Source of the DNA: Pholiota molesta
Taxonomy: Eukaryota > Basidiomycota > Agaricomycetes > Agaricales > Strophariaceae
Assembly (NCBI GenBank): GCA_014925825.1
Contig: JACGCK010000047.1
Coordinates: forward strand, 186,001 to 250,000
Length of the DNA: 64,000 nt
Direction: 5' to 3'
Each line of letters begins with the position of its first letter. Position 1 is the first letter of the stretch. Under the pieces are notes generated by a model. The model was not told the origin of the DNA, ran no database searches, and was given only the letters and a program-made list of their open reading frames with translations. The translations under genes were made by a program, and so were the position numbers. This document shows positions 11,052 through 22,998 of the stretch, piece after piece.

Positions 11052-11237
11052 AACGCACCTGAACTATACAGAGACTGCGCTCTGAGGATAATACATATTA
11101 CATCATGTTCCCTGATGTGTCGTCGAAGTACCGGTGATCCTGGAACGAATTCAAAGTGAACCTGGTCTACTCAGCGCTTAGTGGCCTTTGTACATGCTAG
11201 GAAGTCGTGGTGCTGGTGATATCGATGGCGGTGATGT

Positions 11238-11317
11238 GCATGGTCAATGGTCCGGGCGCACAACTGCTTCGTGAGAACGAGTGAACGTGGTTCGAAGTGC
11301 GGGCCGTAATAGTCCGA
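11238..11317 (+). repeat. Dispersed repeat core, copy 4
   Basis: GCATGGTCAATGGTCCGGGC starts the core, which carries a small 7-base duplication of the ATGGTC part. It ends GTGCGGGCCGTAATAGTCCG. Confidence 0.65.
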
Positions 11318-12288
11318 CGACGGCACTTGCTCTTGACCTCCTCACTCGTAACTTTAACTTCTTGCTGGTATGGGGCCGCTATGGAAGGTGCCGCACGAGA
11401 ACCAGTTCGATTTCAATGATCCCTGCGCTCTTGAGTTTCGCAAGTATGCCGCTGCTCTTGAATTTAACTGCAGGCTGAATTCAGAGCGCTGAGAGCTAGG
11501 TATCATCGATCATCTTCTCGTTCTCTATTCGTCCCATACTTCCAACAGAAGACAGCATAGGTGCTATGCCTGTTAGATCGGGATTTCTCTGGCCATGATA
11601 AAATTCGGATATCCATGAGAAATATGGTCAGTTATTACCTCTTGCTCGTCGCCGTATTTTTAGCTCCCTACCGAGAACTGAAATCCAAACATCGACCATT
11701 ATCAGCGCGCTGGTGAGCATGTTGGTAATTCACGGGTCGAGAATGTGGGCAGAATGAGAATGCGCTGTTACATTAAAATTGACATCTCACCCTCCTCGCC
11801 TGAATCTAACTATCGATGCTATTGTTGTTTCAAGCATCCTCGTTTCACTCAACTTGACAAATCCTTTCGATGTACGATCTGTAATTCGTTAGTTCACATT
11901 GGTGCCACTCGGAGAACTAAGTACACCCTCAGCTCGGATCGGTAAAAACCGGCTTGTTGATCCGAGTCAGCGTGAAAGTGTTCTTGCAGACTCCCGCAAT
12001 GCGTCCGTGGTCAATTCTTCATTGTTCTACCACGAGTCAACGTCCTCGTGCCGCGCAGTTGTGTATCCGCTCACCATGCATGTGCACGCGGACACCTTGA
12101 AGTTTGGAAACAATGGTAGTTTCGTGCTATGTACCGAGATAAATTTTTTCGACGTATTCGGAGAAAATAGCAGATGCAGATGTGTGGTTAACCCTCAGAC
12201 AATTTATTATTTCACCTTGATATTCATGCAAAAAGGAAGGAAAATTCACTGCTTGAAGAGTCCTTATAGAATTACCAATATAATTTAC

Positions 12289-12447
12289 TATAAAAAATGC
12301 CATAGCTGCAGCGCAACATCTCTCATCGTATTTCTTATCCACCCATCTATTCGCGAGTCCCTTAGGCAATACCATACCAATGCCATCCTCCAATCACATA
12401 CCACATCCACCCACCGCACTAGCTACCTCTTTGATGACATTGACGAC
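12289..12447 (+). promoter_or_regulatory. TATA box and conserved 5' coding segment, block C
   Basis: TATAAAAAA at 12289 is followed 141 bases later by TTTGATGACATTGACGAC (12430). The same pair occurs in blocks A, B, D, F and E, with 114-154 bases between them. Two overlapping frames are open across the motif. One reads FDDIDD without a nearby ATG; the other starts at an ATG near 12383 and reads LMTLTT, then reaches a possible GTAG donor. I cannot decide which frame is translated. Confidence 0.5.
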
Positions 12448-13628
12448 CCCTTCGCCTACCGCACGGCGTCCGCGGTAGGCTCCTCACGCAGCCGCGAAGT
12501 GAGGGTTCGACACGGCCAACTGCGTACAACAGCGCACCACCGCCGTCGTCCTCATCCTCGGAACGGGCGGGCGATACCCCAGAGATCAATGTCTGGATTC
12601 ACGACCGAACACGCATTAGGGCTCACCAACACGGTTCCCCGGGACAGGGGTGCGTATCCATCTGAATCTCTACGGTTTCGGGTGTGCAAAGTTTTGGGAT
12701 GCTTGTTGACCTTCGTATTGCAGATCCGGGAACACGCACGTGGAGGACTGCTGGAGCGCGCGATGGCCCCGATGGGTGCGCAGATCTGCACGACCAGGTG
12801 TTCAAGAGGAGAGTCGCTGCTGTCGTATTAATGGGCTGTTTAAGGGAAAGGGATCCATGGGTCATTTGATAACTGCGTAGATTTTACCACTTCCATTCTA
12901 ATCAATGTATTCGAATTGTGAGAGTATAGTTAATGTTTCACTGTATATAGACCACGTCCATCCTCGAGCACAGTTACTTATTGCTGCATGAAAAACCTTC
13001 TCTGCGCGCGCAGCCTGAGAGCGATTGCATGCTGTCTGGGTGTCCATGTGTTGCGGGCCACTCCGAAATCTATTCTATGCCTATTCTGTAGAGGAATTGA
13101 ACAGTGCACGAGGTCGTAAACGTTCGAATTAGGGACCGCTGGCATTACAGGATCACCAATGCATTATCATGTACGAAATATATTACTACATGTATCTACG
13201 CGCTCAAATGAAATAGGCATAGTAAGTACTCTCATCTTAGGAAGAGTGAAGAGCCGAGAAGCTACATCTACACCAGAAAAGGGGCGGAAGACGACAGATG
13301 CAATCAAGTCCTTGGAGAAGAGGAATCAAGCGTTACTGATTTGATTGATTCGGCCAGAGAAATCCACAGTGGAATCGCTAGCGCCGAACTAAGGTAGGTC
13401 AGATATAGTTCCTGCTTTCTCTTGTATCCAGGGGCTGTACGACGACGAGAACACACCACGGAGATATACCAAAGAAGTCATATTAAAAGAATACGGGGAA
13501 GACATGGGTGCCTTGCACCCGAGACGCGTATATAGCGCTGTCTACCCTCTGGCTCGCTTTCTACAGCGAGGTGCGCGTACTCTTTGCGCATATGATACAT
13601 CTCCGTGGTGAGTTCCGTCGGCGGATGA

Positions 13629-14171
13629 TCAACTGCAGCGGTGATCCTGGACCACCGCGACGGATAGTTCAGTCTGGGTCAAGATAAATGACGAGAAAGA
13701 GTCAAACACGTTATCGCAAGACTGGAAGGGACCCGAGAGTCGGTATCCCTGGAAGGCGAACTCCGTGCCACACCGCACAATGACAGAGGAGGTGAAATCA
13801 TTCCAGATTTTCAAGCCATGGCTGATTGAGACAGCAGAGAGGGCTGCCGCTCCAGCAGGCGTCACTGTAGAGCACTCTACAAGGACGCTGTGCCATGGGT
13901 ACACAGGATCGAAACACCACGTCCGTGTCTGAGCGTTTGGAATGATGCACATTGCACAGAGAAAGAATGGAAGGGGTGGTCTGCAGTGGGGAAGAGTGCG
14001 TGCAGGAGAAGAAGAGGGCCCCGGAGAAAGGCGGAAGAGCGAGGAGCACACCTGGAATATGCGTAGACCGCGCTTTCGTATCTGCTCATGGCCCGAGTTG
14101 TCGTACAACTCACGTACAACCGTCTTGCAACGATACGTTCCAATCCCAACACTAGGCGGGTCGATGAACAA
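13629..14171 (-). pseudogene. Minus-strand module of block A
   Basis: A 180-codon frame on the minus strand has a counterpart near 23735-24090 in block B. The block B copy is shifted by indels and splits into shorter frames. The middle part contains the SDACWSG variant of the repeated SDGLLE module. Because the two copies differ in frame, I treat it as decayed or as an old exon cluster rather than an intact gene. Confidence 0.3.
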
Positions 14172-14310
14172 TCGCTATCATTGAGGATAGCAAGATGGAC
14201 AATTTAGCTGAGAAGACACGATCGTCAGCTGAAGGTGAAGCCCAGGCAGTCGGGACAGAATGGGAAGGATGGGCTGATGGAAAGTGGAGAGCGAGATCGA
14301 TGTTCGTGTA

Positions 14311-14356
14311 CATGGTCCGGGCGCACATCGTGAGAACGTGTGAACGCGGGCCGGTG
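14311..14356 (+). repeat. Dispersed repeat core, copy 5 (block A)
   Basis: CATGGTCCGGGCGCACATCG starts the core, which ends ACGCGGGCCGG. It matches the copy at 24248 in block B almost base for base. Confidence 0.7.
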
Positions 14357-15240
14357 TTCCCACCTCCTCCCTCCTCTGACGCGTTGCAAGCCCAGCCAAC
14401 CTCTCCTCACGCGCACGTCGCATCTACGCGGAATTGGGGCCTCTTCCACTTTCGACTCTCCTTGACAAGTACCGCGGCCATCCCCACCCCCTCTGCGTTC
14501 CGCCATTCCCTCACCAGACATCTCGCATGCCCGGAGGAAGACTGCAACTCGCGATGTATTCGGCGCATCCTCCATAGCATCATCCGATGGAAATCGAGGG
14601 TGAGGATGGTGGGCGCGTTTCCCTTTCGATAGGCGGATGTCTACGCGACTGAGACGTCATGGTATTGGGGACCAGGTGAGCCACGGGTTCTTGCATCTGG
14701 CGTATCTATTGCCCCAATCATGCTCCTGCTCACTACCACTATAAGCGCTGCTACCCTCCCCGCTACCGACGTCACTTTCGTCCTGTTCTCCGCGCGGCCC
14801 TGCCTCTCCCGAACTGGCGGCATATACGCGCCCAGGCCCACACGCCGACAGTGGGCCTCCTGAGCGTCGACTTTTACCGTGGCGTCGTTTATCCTCCTTT
14901 TTCAGTGCGTGAATGCATCGGAATCATGCACGCCCGCGGCCCTCACCTTCGACGCGACATTCGTCACTCGGTACTCAACTGACCTGCCTGCGCAACCCAT
15001 TTCCTCGCGGAACCCCAGGCATCCGAACCCGCTTCCGCGTCCCGCATTTCTTCGCTCTGATGCCGTCTTACCGATTGCGCTCGGCGCAGCGCAAGGGGCC
15101 GGCTCGCATTCCCTTCTCCCAGGCACTAACCCATCACAGCCTCTTGCGCAGGAAAGGCCGAACGAGCGCTGTGCACTTCCGCTTGGGACCGATTTACGTT
15201 GATTCGGGCATGGAGATGGGGGGATATCGATGGCGCTGCA
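14357..15240 (+). pseudogene. Exon-like plus-strand segments after core copy 5
   Basis: Open segments contain LGPIYVDSGMEMGGYRW near the end, matching IAVDLGMEKWRHWRFG at 20905-20952 after core copy 6. A CAGGTGAGCC donor at about 14672 matches donors after the other cores. Stops interrupt any single frame, and block B shows a different indel pattern. The product is unknown. Confidence 0.3.
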
Positions 15241-16262
15241 GTGAGTAGCTTCGCTTTGTCGATGCTCTTCGCTCATGAAATATCCTTGTTCAGCAGCATT
15301 GGCCCCACCGTCACCACGGACGGTCTTAGCGTCCCTGTAAAGACAGACCCAATCGCATCCTGCCAAGGAGGAATGATTTCTTATCGCGATCGTGATAGGG
15401 CTCACGCCCGTGTATGCGAGATGCGCGTATTTGTTTGTGGATACTACGATTTTTGCGTGAGTACAGCAGTTTTTTTTGATTCCTTAGACACGCGCTCGTC
15501 ATATCAAGCGCCACGATGCTTCGTCCAGTACCCATGCGATACACGTGGCATGTGAAAGACCCATTGGTCGGGGATCCTATGTACGATGGTGGCCCTGGCG
15601 AGTGCATTGGGAACGTACTTTGTTCTATGTAATGGGGTCGCGAATGTCTTCTGAAGCGCGTTTCGATGATCTCGGATGGATCATGTTGATGCACACCTAG
15701 ATATGTATATTGCAAAGAAATTGAACTTCAATATTGAATACTAGTCCCCACGAAACCTTGTCAGGGTATCGTCTGTAAGGAGTCCGAGTCGTTGTGGGAG
15801 ATGTCTCGTACACCGCAATACGCATTGGGCTTCGCCCATCTGGATCGTGCGTCTCCTTCCGGGTCACTCGTCAAGTTCACGGAAGCTTTGACGATGCGAT
15901 GCAAAGAAGAACTGTGCGGAGTGCGATGGAGCACACTGGCGGGGGTTGTGTCAATGGGAAGAGAATATGCGACGTAGTAATGCGCGTGGACGCATCGCAT
16001 TCGGATTGGATCCTGTAGGGATTTTTGGTGTTCTAGAGAGCCTGGTGGCTTATTTATCGTGTACGAGCTCTACTACGCTAGCTATCCGTGCGTCGTCGCT
16101 CGAAGCACAAACCCAAAGGACTGAATGAAAAAAATATGCCCGCGATCTGACGGGAGAAGGACCTGGGAGGCATGCGTGGATGAATACAACGAAGGTCTCC
16201 CATCTAGGTTGGAATAAAGGGTCATTGGGATAAGACGGGATGCGGACAGGGTGTGTAAGAAG

Positions 16263-16444
16263 ACTGATATCACCGACATTCCTTTGTACAAGAGGACGCG
16301 CAGAAATTCAAATCAGTATAATTTGGCGGAACACGGAATGGGCGCGTGAGAATACTGATATCATCGACGTCCCTTTGTACAAGAGGACGCGCAGGAACCC
16401 AAATCAGTATAATTTGGCCGGAAGTGCCCGCGGTGGGCACCAAC
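16263..16444 (+). repeat. 91-bp local tandem duplication, block A only
   Basis: ACTGATATCACCGACATTCC at 16263 recurs with small changes at 16354, together with TTGTACAAGAGGACGCGCAG and CAAATCAGTATAATTTGGC. Block B has this segment once (about 26037-26102), so the doubling arose after the A/B duplication or was lost in B. Confidence 0.7.
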
Positions 16445-16886
16445 CGGGGACCGAATTAACGATGCAGTACTTCCGGCGTCCTCTTGTACCCAGGCGAATC
16501 GAATACAGCGCTGAGATGGGACATGATTTCGATTACGCGAAGAAGCTTGGGATGACGAGCGGACGGTGTATCGGAGCGTTTGTAAGCCACCATCTGTCCT
16601 CTAGCCCGCGTGCGGTAGCGAGGTGCGTGAGCCGCAGGCTGCATCGCTGGCATCGCTGTCAGCCATCATCGCGGGGATTCTGGCGGACACGGCGGATACC
16701 TCAGGGTAAGAATAAAGCGCGAGAACGGGATGTGGTCAAAGTCAAAAAGGCATGCGCCCCCGATTAGAGAAGATAAACGGAGAAGACGGGCTGGCAGGCG
16801 ATCTCTGGTGACAGATTCAGAGCCCATACGCCGTCCGCATTGGAACACAGAGCAAGGGAAATAGGACATCGCCCAACCGCGAACAG

Positions 16887-16894
16887 CTCCCCCG
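16887..16894. repeat. Left 8-bp target-site duplication of the palindrome element
   Basis: CTCCCCCG directly precedes the element end CACCTGACAAG. The same 8 bases follow the other end (19417-19424). They occur once at the empty site in block B (26551-26558). Confidence 0.85.
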
Positions 16895-16925
16895 CACCTG
16901 ACAAGCCCACATCAGTGATCTAATT

Positions 16926-16956
16926 AGAGGTGGTAACATACGTTGTTACCACCTCT
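16926..16956. repeat. Small hairpin nested in the left arm
   Basis: AGAGGTGGTAAC, a 7-base loop, and GTTACCACCTCT form a perfect 12-bp stem. Its mirror lies at 19355-19385 in the right arm. Confidence 0.8.
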
Positions 16957-19354
16957 AAGGAGACGCCCTTTCCCTATTAACAGGCCTCTTTCATTAAACC
17001 TTCGTTAAAGTTAATTCTACTTAGAAAAATAAGTCCTCTGAGGGTATTCCGGGTAGCAACGGCACCGGGACCACTCCCACACTCATCCCGTCCCCTTTCC
17101 GCTCGGCATCAACGTCCCGCCGTGGGACATTGCCTAAATAGGGTGCGCGCTCCGCCGCCTGATGCGTGCGCGCCCGTCCATCCCCCTGCCTGTTGGCACA
17201 GAGAATGGGCTCTAGCTCAGTCCGTTTCTCCTCATTCCTGTCGCATTTTGGCACATAGATAGGTATAGTATATAGGAGTATTAATATGACGTTTTAAGTG
17301 AATATATACAGTGTGATTCATTAAAAATGCGGTTTCTTATGGCAGGGGAGGGGGAGCAGAGGCAGGTATATGCCTTCAACACATGAGGACTCTTATATTA
17401 AGAGAGGGATACTATCTATACTACTATAAGTACTCATCTGTTGAGCTATGGGTCCCTAGGTGTTGATAGAAGTGACCCATGGGGAGATCTAGTGGGAGGG
17501 TGTCATAGGGCATAAAAGTAACATGTTCCAATGCTCTCAGTATCAATTAAGTAACTGTACATGGTGTATTATACTCATATAGCTCAATATATGCAGCCAG
17601 ATGTACCACAGATACAGTCAGTCCTCTACCATTGACTCATCTACCTGGTGATACATTGGATTATATCTCAGCATCAGGGATAGATAGTCTCCTAATCTCT
17701 TCGGATTAGGGCTCCCCCAGGTCATATCTATCTATCCCTATCGCAATAATATAGCCAAGAAGGTTGGAACATATGGGTAGAGGCACCTGATGAGGCCTTA
17801 CATACTTATACATAGATATAGGCATATGTAGGGTGTTAAAAAATGATTGAGCATATATAACAGCGTAGAGGGGTACTATACCATACCTACATTGATTCTA
17901 TGGAGTAATAATGATACATCGCAGGCGGAAGTGGGTCATGAGGAGGTGAGACATGGCAGAGACATCTAAAGGACGTATTCGGCCTCCATAAATACAGGTA
18001 GGCGGTATAAAAATCTATAAAGCTGGAGTTTAGAAGCTATAACAAATTGCTACAAAACGAGATACGCCGGAAGGGAATCGAAGCAGTGGCTAGAAAGATA
18101 TGTTGGAATTAATGGTCAGAACATCGGAATAGAGTCAAGCCTACCTGGTCACACTTATGTGCCTATGTTTAGATCAATGTTAAAATGATGTCCATTACAT
18201 TGTTTCCAGCATATCTTCTCACTCACTCATTCAATTATCCTCCGGCCTATCTCATTCTGTAGGGATTTATAAGAGCTATAATAGTCTAGCTTCACAGATT
18301 TTTAGACCGCCTACCTGTATTTATGGGGGCCAAATACGTCCTTTAGATGTCTCTGCCATGTCTCACCTCCTCATGACCCACTTCCGCCTGCGATGTATCA
18401 TTATTACTCCATAGAATCAATGTAGGTATGGTATAGTACCTTCTACGCTGTTATATATGCTCAATCATTTTTTAACACCCTACATATGCCTATATCTATG
18501 TATAAGTATGTAAGGCCTCATCAGGTGCCTCTACCCATATGTTCCAACCTTCTTGGCTATATTATTGCGATAGGGATAGATAGATATGACCTGGGGGAGC
18601 CCTAATCCGAAGAGATTAGGAGACTATCTATCCCTGATGCTGAGATATAATCCAATGTATCACCAGGTAGATGAGTCAATGGTAGAGGACTGACTGTATC
18701 TGTGGTACATCTGGCTGCATATATTGAGCTATATGAGTATAATACACCATGTACAGTTACTTAATTGATACTGAGAGCATTGGAACATGTTACTTTTATG
18801 CCCTATGACACCCTCCCACTAGATCTCCCCATGGGTCACTTCTATCAACACCTAGGGACCCATAGCTCAACAGATGAGTACTTATAGTAGTATAGATAGT
18901 ATCCCTCTCTTAATATAAGAGTCCTCATGTGTTGAAGGCATATACCTGCCTCTGCTCCCCCTCCCCTGCCATAAGAAACCGCATTTTTAATGAATCACAC
19001 TGTATATATTCACTTAAAACGTCATATTAATACTCCTATATACTATACCTATCTATGTGCCAAAATGCGACAGGAATGAGGAGAAACGGACTGAGCTAGA
19101 GCCCATTCTCTGTGCCAACAGGCAGGGGGATGGACGGGCGCGCACGCATCAGGCGGCGGAGCGCGCACCCTATTTAGGCAATGTCCCACGGCGGGACGTT
19201 GATGCCGAGCGGAAAGGGGACGGGATGAGTGTGGGAGTGGTCCCGGTGCCGTTGCTACCCGGAATACCCTCAGAGGACTTATTTTTCTAAGTAGAATTAA
19301 CTTTAACGAAGGTTTAATGAAAGAGGCCTGTTAATAGGGAAAGGGCGTCTCCTT

Positions 19355-19385
19355 AGAGGTGGTAACAACGTATGTTACCACCTCT
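19355..19385. repeat. Small hairpin nested in the right arm
   Basis: It is the mirror of the 16926-16956 hairpin, with the same 12-bp stem and the loop reversed. Both sit about 30 bases inside the element ends, a place where transposase-binding sites are often found. Confidence 0.8.
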
Positions 19386-19416
19386 AATTAGATCACTGAT
19401 GTGGGCTTGTCAGGTG

Positions 19417-19424
19417 CTCCCCCG
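19417..19424. repeat. Right 8-bp target-site duplication of the palindrome element
   Basis: CTCCCCCG, then AACGCGAACGG, which continues the host sequence seen uninterrupted at 26559 onward in block B. Confidence 0.85.
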
Positions 19425-19749
19425 AACGCGAACGGACTGACGTGATCTGTTCCACCACAGATGACAGAGAGGAGGTCTCATCCGAAGATTTATTGGCATA
19501 TCGACATGGCCACTGGAGGTAGTATAAACTGCCACTCCAGCAGACCGTCACTGGGGAGAATATGGACTCTCTTTTGGACGCCGTGTCGAATGTATGCCTC
19601 GGGTGATAAACCTCGTTGAGCCAATGTAGGGACAGTTTGGATTGAATCACGAGAATAAAGATAGAAGAAAGTCCACGGACCACAGTGGAGAAGAGATTGG
19701 CCAAGGGAAGGAAACGAAGGGAAGAACGGAGCGCACGAGGGTTATACGT

Positions 19750-19890
19750 AGACGGCACCTTGATGTCGATTGCCTTTCGTGGTCACAGAAGTGTTGTCGA
19801 GCAGCCATATTGCGACGAACGATTTGAGTAGAGAGAATCCTGCATAGAGATCTAGAGACTGCGAGAGAGTCGTCGTGGTAGGATCGAAGC
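19750..19890 (-). pseudogene. Minus-strand exon-like frame upstream of core copy 6
   Basis: On the minus strand the frame reads FDPTTTTLSQSLDLYAGFSL and continues in the same frame as the block B counterpart (about 27030-26880). It lies immediately to the left of the core repeat, so the core sits between this leftward frame and rightward exons. It may be the first exon of a leftward gene with the SDGLLE module (19510-19560) as a later exon. Neither copy can be assembled into a full product. Confidence 0.3.
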
Positions 19891-19894
19891 TCAG

Positions 19895-19960
19895 GCGCAT
19901 GGTCCGGGCGCACAACTGCATCGTGAGAATGCTTGGGTGCTCGGGCCGCCGTCATCCGAT
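19895..19960 (+). repeat. Dispersed repeat core, copy 6 (block A)
   Basis: GCGCATGGTCCGGGCGCACA starts the core, which ends TCGGGCCGCCGTCATCCGAT. It is matched closely at 27035 in block B. Confidence 0.75.
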
Positions 19961-20146
19961 GGCCGCAACGCTCGCAATATGCCTCTCACTTTCCTCAACT
20001 CTCCGCAATCCGACCCGCGCGTCCTTCGTTTGTCCCCTCCTGTGACGCATGCTTGCAGCTGACGCCTCTAGATCCATCTTCTTCGACCATCCTCCCTCGC
20101 GTCGCATCTACGCAGACGCTGGGCCTCGTCCACCTCCAGTTATCCC

Positions 20147-20960
20147 TTGATTATTCCCCCACAAGTACTGCGCTCATCGCCTCTCCGAATCCTTACCCGC
20201 TATGCCCTCAGCAGGAACCTCACATGCATGGAGATAGACTGCGAACTGCCACGTACCCGGCCTATCATCGATTATGTCACAAAGTTCGACGGATGTTGGA
20301 CGGATGCAGAGAGCTGGCAGAGAGCGAGGATAGGCGCGACATCCTTTGACTAGGCGGTCGTCTGCGAGACAGAGAGTCATGGAATCGAGGGACAGGAGAG
20401 CCGGGGACTTCTGTTGCTGTTATGTCTATTGCTTCGCTCACATTCTTGCTCATCGCCATCACAGGCGTTGTCATCATCACCAACGCTCCCAACCTTGCCT
20501 CCTCCCTTGTTGCCATCGCAGCCATTCCTCTCCAGTTCTGAAGGACGGTATCGAACTTATCGCATATACACTGTTGGAACCGTACTCAGAACACGAGCTC
20601 TGAGCGCTGAGAATCAGGCCCTCTCTTGCAGTTGTGCTCGCCCTCAATCTCTGGTGCGTGCATGATATGTGGTGCTCGTTGGACACTGCTCGGCCTAGGT
20701 TCTCTACCTCCTGCATTCGAGGCTCGAGCGCTGATTTCCATTATTTTCCGCCGAATTGCCTGAGCTAAGCACGTTCTTACGCGACATGGACATTCCCTGC
20801 ATTCCGTGTTTCCGCCTATTGGCGTGGTTCTATCGCGATTATGTGCGAGCAGTTGGCCGCACATTCCCATAGTGTTACACTGGAAAGACGACCGCTTTGT
20901 CGTTCGTATTGCGGTTGATCTGGGCATGGAGAAGTGGCGGCATTGGAGATTCGGTGAGTA
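20147..20960 (+). pseudogene. Exon-like plus-strand segments after core copy 6
   Basis: A 68-codon frame at 20147-20353 contains YALSRNLTCMEIDCEL and TRPIIDYVTKFDGC. A related sequence follows the B-side core (about 31700-31800), with YALSRKLACTEVDYEP. A GTGAGC donor near 20394 and the later IAVDLGMEKWRHWRFG block at 20905 suggest a multi-exon gene. Stops and indels break it in both copies. No family is recognised. Confidence 0.35.
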
Positions 20961-22030
20961 TCTTAGTTCGGTATCTGCGCCTGTTAACCACGTCATTCAA
21001 ATCCCTCCTCCATCAGTACCGCCGCGATCATCGCAGCGGACGGTTATCTTGTTCGCTCCGTGCTATGTCATGACATCTGCTTCCACTTCTGCTGGCACGC
21101 GAGCGCTGCAGAGCGTCCGTCTTGTGCAAATGGAGGAGTAGAGACTGGGTCGACGACTTCCAAGTTCCTGTCCAAAATAAATGATTTCTTATCTGCGATA
21201 TGGCTCACGCCTGCATGCCAGACGCTCGGATCTGTTCGTGGTCACTGTTATTGTTTTGTGAAGATTGGCTACTTCCTTCATTCTTTATGCGCACTGAAAT
21301 CTGGCGCCGTGAGGTTTTGAGCGATAGCTTGACGTCACATTGCGAAAAACGAGGTATGTCGTCCGCCAGTAATACTACCGTTCGGAACTTCGCATTTCCT
21401 TCTAGTGCCCTCACTTGGATCTTTTCGATGAAGTGCTGGTGCCACTCGGAGGAACAATGGCGCCCAACTCACTTGGAAGCCATGTGTTATCGGATCTTCA
21501 GAGGACGCGTAAGTGGTAATCGATTAGTCGGTCCGAGTTCTGTGGATGTGATGATCGCGTTCTTGGGAGCTTTCATTGTCTCCGTCCATTGTTCCGTATT
21601 GTTCTACGACATTGAAATTCGAATTGTGATTTTGAGATGAGTAGAGATGCGGGCGATTTGAGCGAGTACTAAGTGTAGCCGGCGTGCACTTGCAGGAGTA
21701 CGTCGAGATTCGAGGAACACTGATTTGGGGTTGCCCACCTCCGTCCTTACACCGGGAGCTGTGATTTGTTTCTGTTCCCGGCGTACCAAAGAGGTGTCCC
21801 ATGACATTCGGTTCTGTGAGCTTCGCATTGTTCGACATATTCGCGAAGAGAGTAGCGTGTGCAGAGTGCAGTTTTTGGTGCTGGTGGCTGCAAACATGTG
21901 GATGGGATCGATGATTAATGATATCATGAATCAGATGTGTGTAGTCGACTCTGAAAGCAAACTTGAGTTCGATGTTTGCACCGCAGAAAAAATGGATGTT
22001 TTGATGCTTGAACAGCTCTTGCAAAATTAC

Positions 22031-22202
22031 TATAAAAAGGGCCATTGCTTCAGCGCTGAACCTCATCGTCTTCACCATCCATCTATCTCTTATTCTTAAG
22101 CGCTTGAGCAATACCATACCCTCAGAGCCTGATGACATTCTCCAATCGCATACCGCGTCGTAAACCCACACCATCGCAGCCCACTTTGATGACATTGACG
22201 AC
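22031..22202 (+). promoter_or_regulatory. TATA box and conserved 5' coding segment, block A
   Basis: TATAAAAAGG at 22031 is followed by TTTGATGACATTGACGAC at 22185. An ATG-led frame reads through CCCACTTTGATGACATTGAC as PTLMTLTT. Block B has the same arrangement at 33621 and 33759. Confidence 0.55.
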
Positions 22203-22594
22203 GATCTCGGCGACGCGCTATGGTCGTACTGGACAAGTAGGTTCAAATTGTACGCAACCCATAGTGTCGCAGCGTTACTGACCTACCCCGAAGGCAGAGC
22301 TACGGGCTGTGAATCGTGCACCCGAAGGCGAGACTTGCACTGGCAGACGCTTGGGGCGCTCTGGAAGACTTCGAAAACCTCGACACAAGGGTTCGTTACC
22401 TTTTTGTTCCTCATAAGTGCCGTATTGATGCGAGTAATATACAGAGCATTCCAGACAAATGTTTCTTCAACATAAGTTTATGGAGAGCCGGGAAACCGGG
22501 CAGCCATTCCTCCGACCCCAATTTTTCACCTCGCCCATTCAAGGACATCAACACAGACGCCAAAGTGTTCATATACATGAGGCAAGTTGCTTGA
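22142..22594 (+). pseudogene. Gene fragment, left duplicate
   Basis: The frame after about 22316 reads LADAWGALEDFENLDTR, then a 54-nt GT-AG intron (about 22388-22441), then SIPDKCFFNISLWRAGKPGS and FSPRPFKDINTDAKVFIYM. A 2-base loss relative to block B shifts the frame just after VFIYM and ends it. The product family is not recognised. Block B keeps the reading frame at that point but has lost about 31 bases upstream, so each duplicate carries a different break. Confidence 0.45.
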
Positions 22595-22640
22595 TGGACC
22601 AAACCGCCACCGCTGGGAACTGAGGAATGCCAACGTCAGC

Positions 22641-22998
22641 TGTGGGAGATGTCGAAGATGTTGCGGCGCCGGGACTTGATGTGAGGTTGGCTGATTCCTA
22701 TGTTTTCTTTATGTTGTCTTTTCTGCCATTTGCTTGTGCTTGTCGCTTTCATTGACGTTCTCTCGCTATTCTTATGTTCCTCCTTTGTCATCAACCCTTT
22801 TTGATCTATGCTCCGTCTTCCCTGTTCGTATTCACATTTGGTATTGTTCATTTGCTGTAAAATTACCACTATTTATTGGCATAAAAGACAGCTCTGTATA
22901 ATAAAATTGACCTTTTCCTCTTTTCAAAAGCCATTTCTGAAAACTGTATAGCTGCGGTGGGCCCATCACTGGTAAGTGTGGTACTAGTACGAAGTGAA
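22641..22998. other. Junction between blocks A and B, no gene seen
   Basis: AT-rich sequence without paired splice sites or conserved frames. It separates the end of block A homology from the start of block B homology. Confidence 0.4.

Larger units (their letters stand above)
16895..19416. mobile_element. 2.5-kb foldback (near-palindromic) transposable element
   Basis: The ends CACCTGACAAG and CTTGTCAGGTG mirror each other, and the two halves are reverse complements about the centre at 18155. Mirrored 77-codon frames at 17021-17254 (-) and 19057-19290 (+) have the same length and translation, which shows the arms match closely. The arms drift only near the middle (about 18000-18130 against 18180-18310), leaving a short unpaired loop. 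An 8-bp duplication flanks it, the size typical of hAT-type integration. No transposase is encoded, so it would need a partner enzyme supplied elsewhere. A transcript through it would fold into a hairpin of more than 1 kb. The 77-residue frame is not recognised and may be chance. Confidence 0.85.
12987..22640 (+). repeat. Block A: left copy of a direct segmental duplication (interrupted by the palindrome element)
   Basis: The block aligns with block B (22999-34170) with an offset of about 10 kb. Long stretches are almost identical, for example 13281 onward against 23282 onward. After removal of the 2.5-kb palindrome element (16895-19416) and one 8-bp target copy, about 7.1 kb remain. It contains two core repeats (14311 and 19895), exon-like segments, minus-strand modules, and a TATA plus 5' segment at 22031-22202. 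Coordinates of the outer edges are approximate and were judged by eye. Confidence 0.75.

Noticed and set aside
11899..12831. 310-codon plus ORF in block C
   Set aside because: It runs through the TATA box and 5' UTR region conserved in five other blocks, so it cannot be one coding exon as it stands.
17021..19290. Identical 77-codon frames in the palindrome arms as a gene pair
   Set aside because: The identity follows from the inverted repeat itself; no domain, no splice or promoter support.
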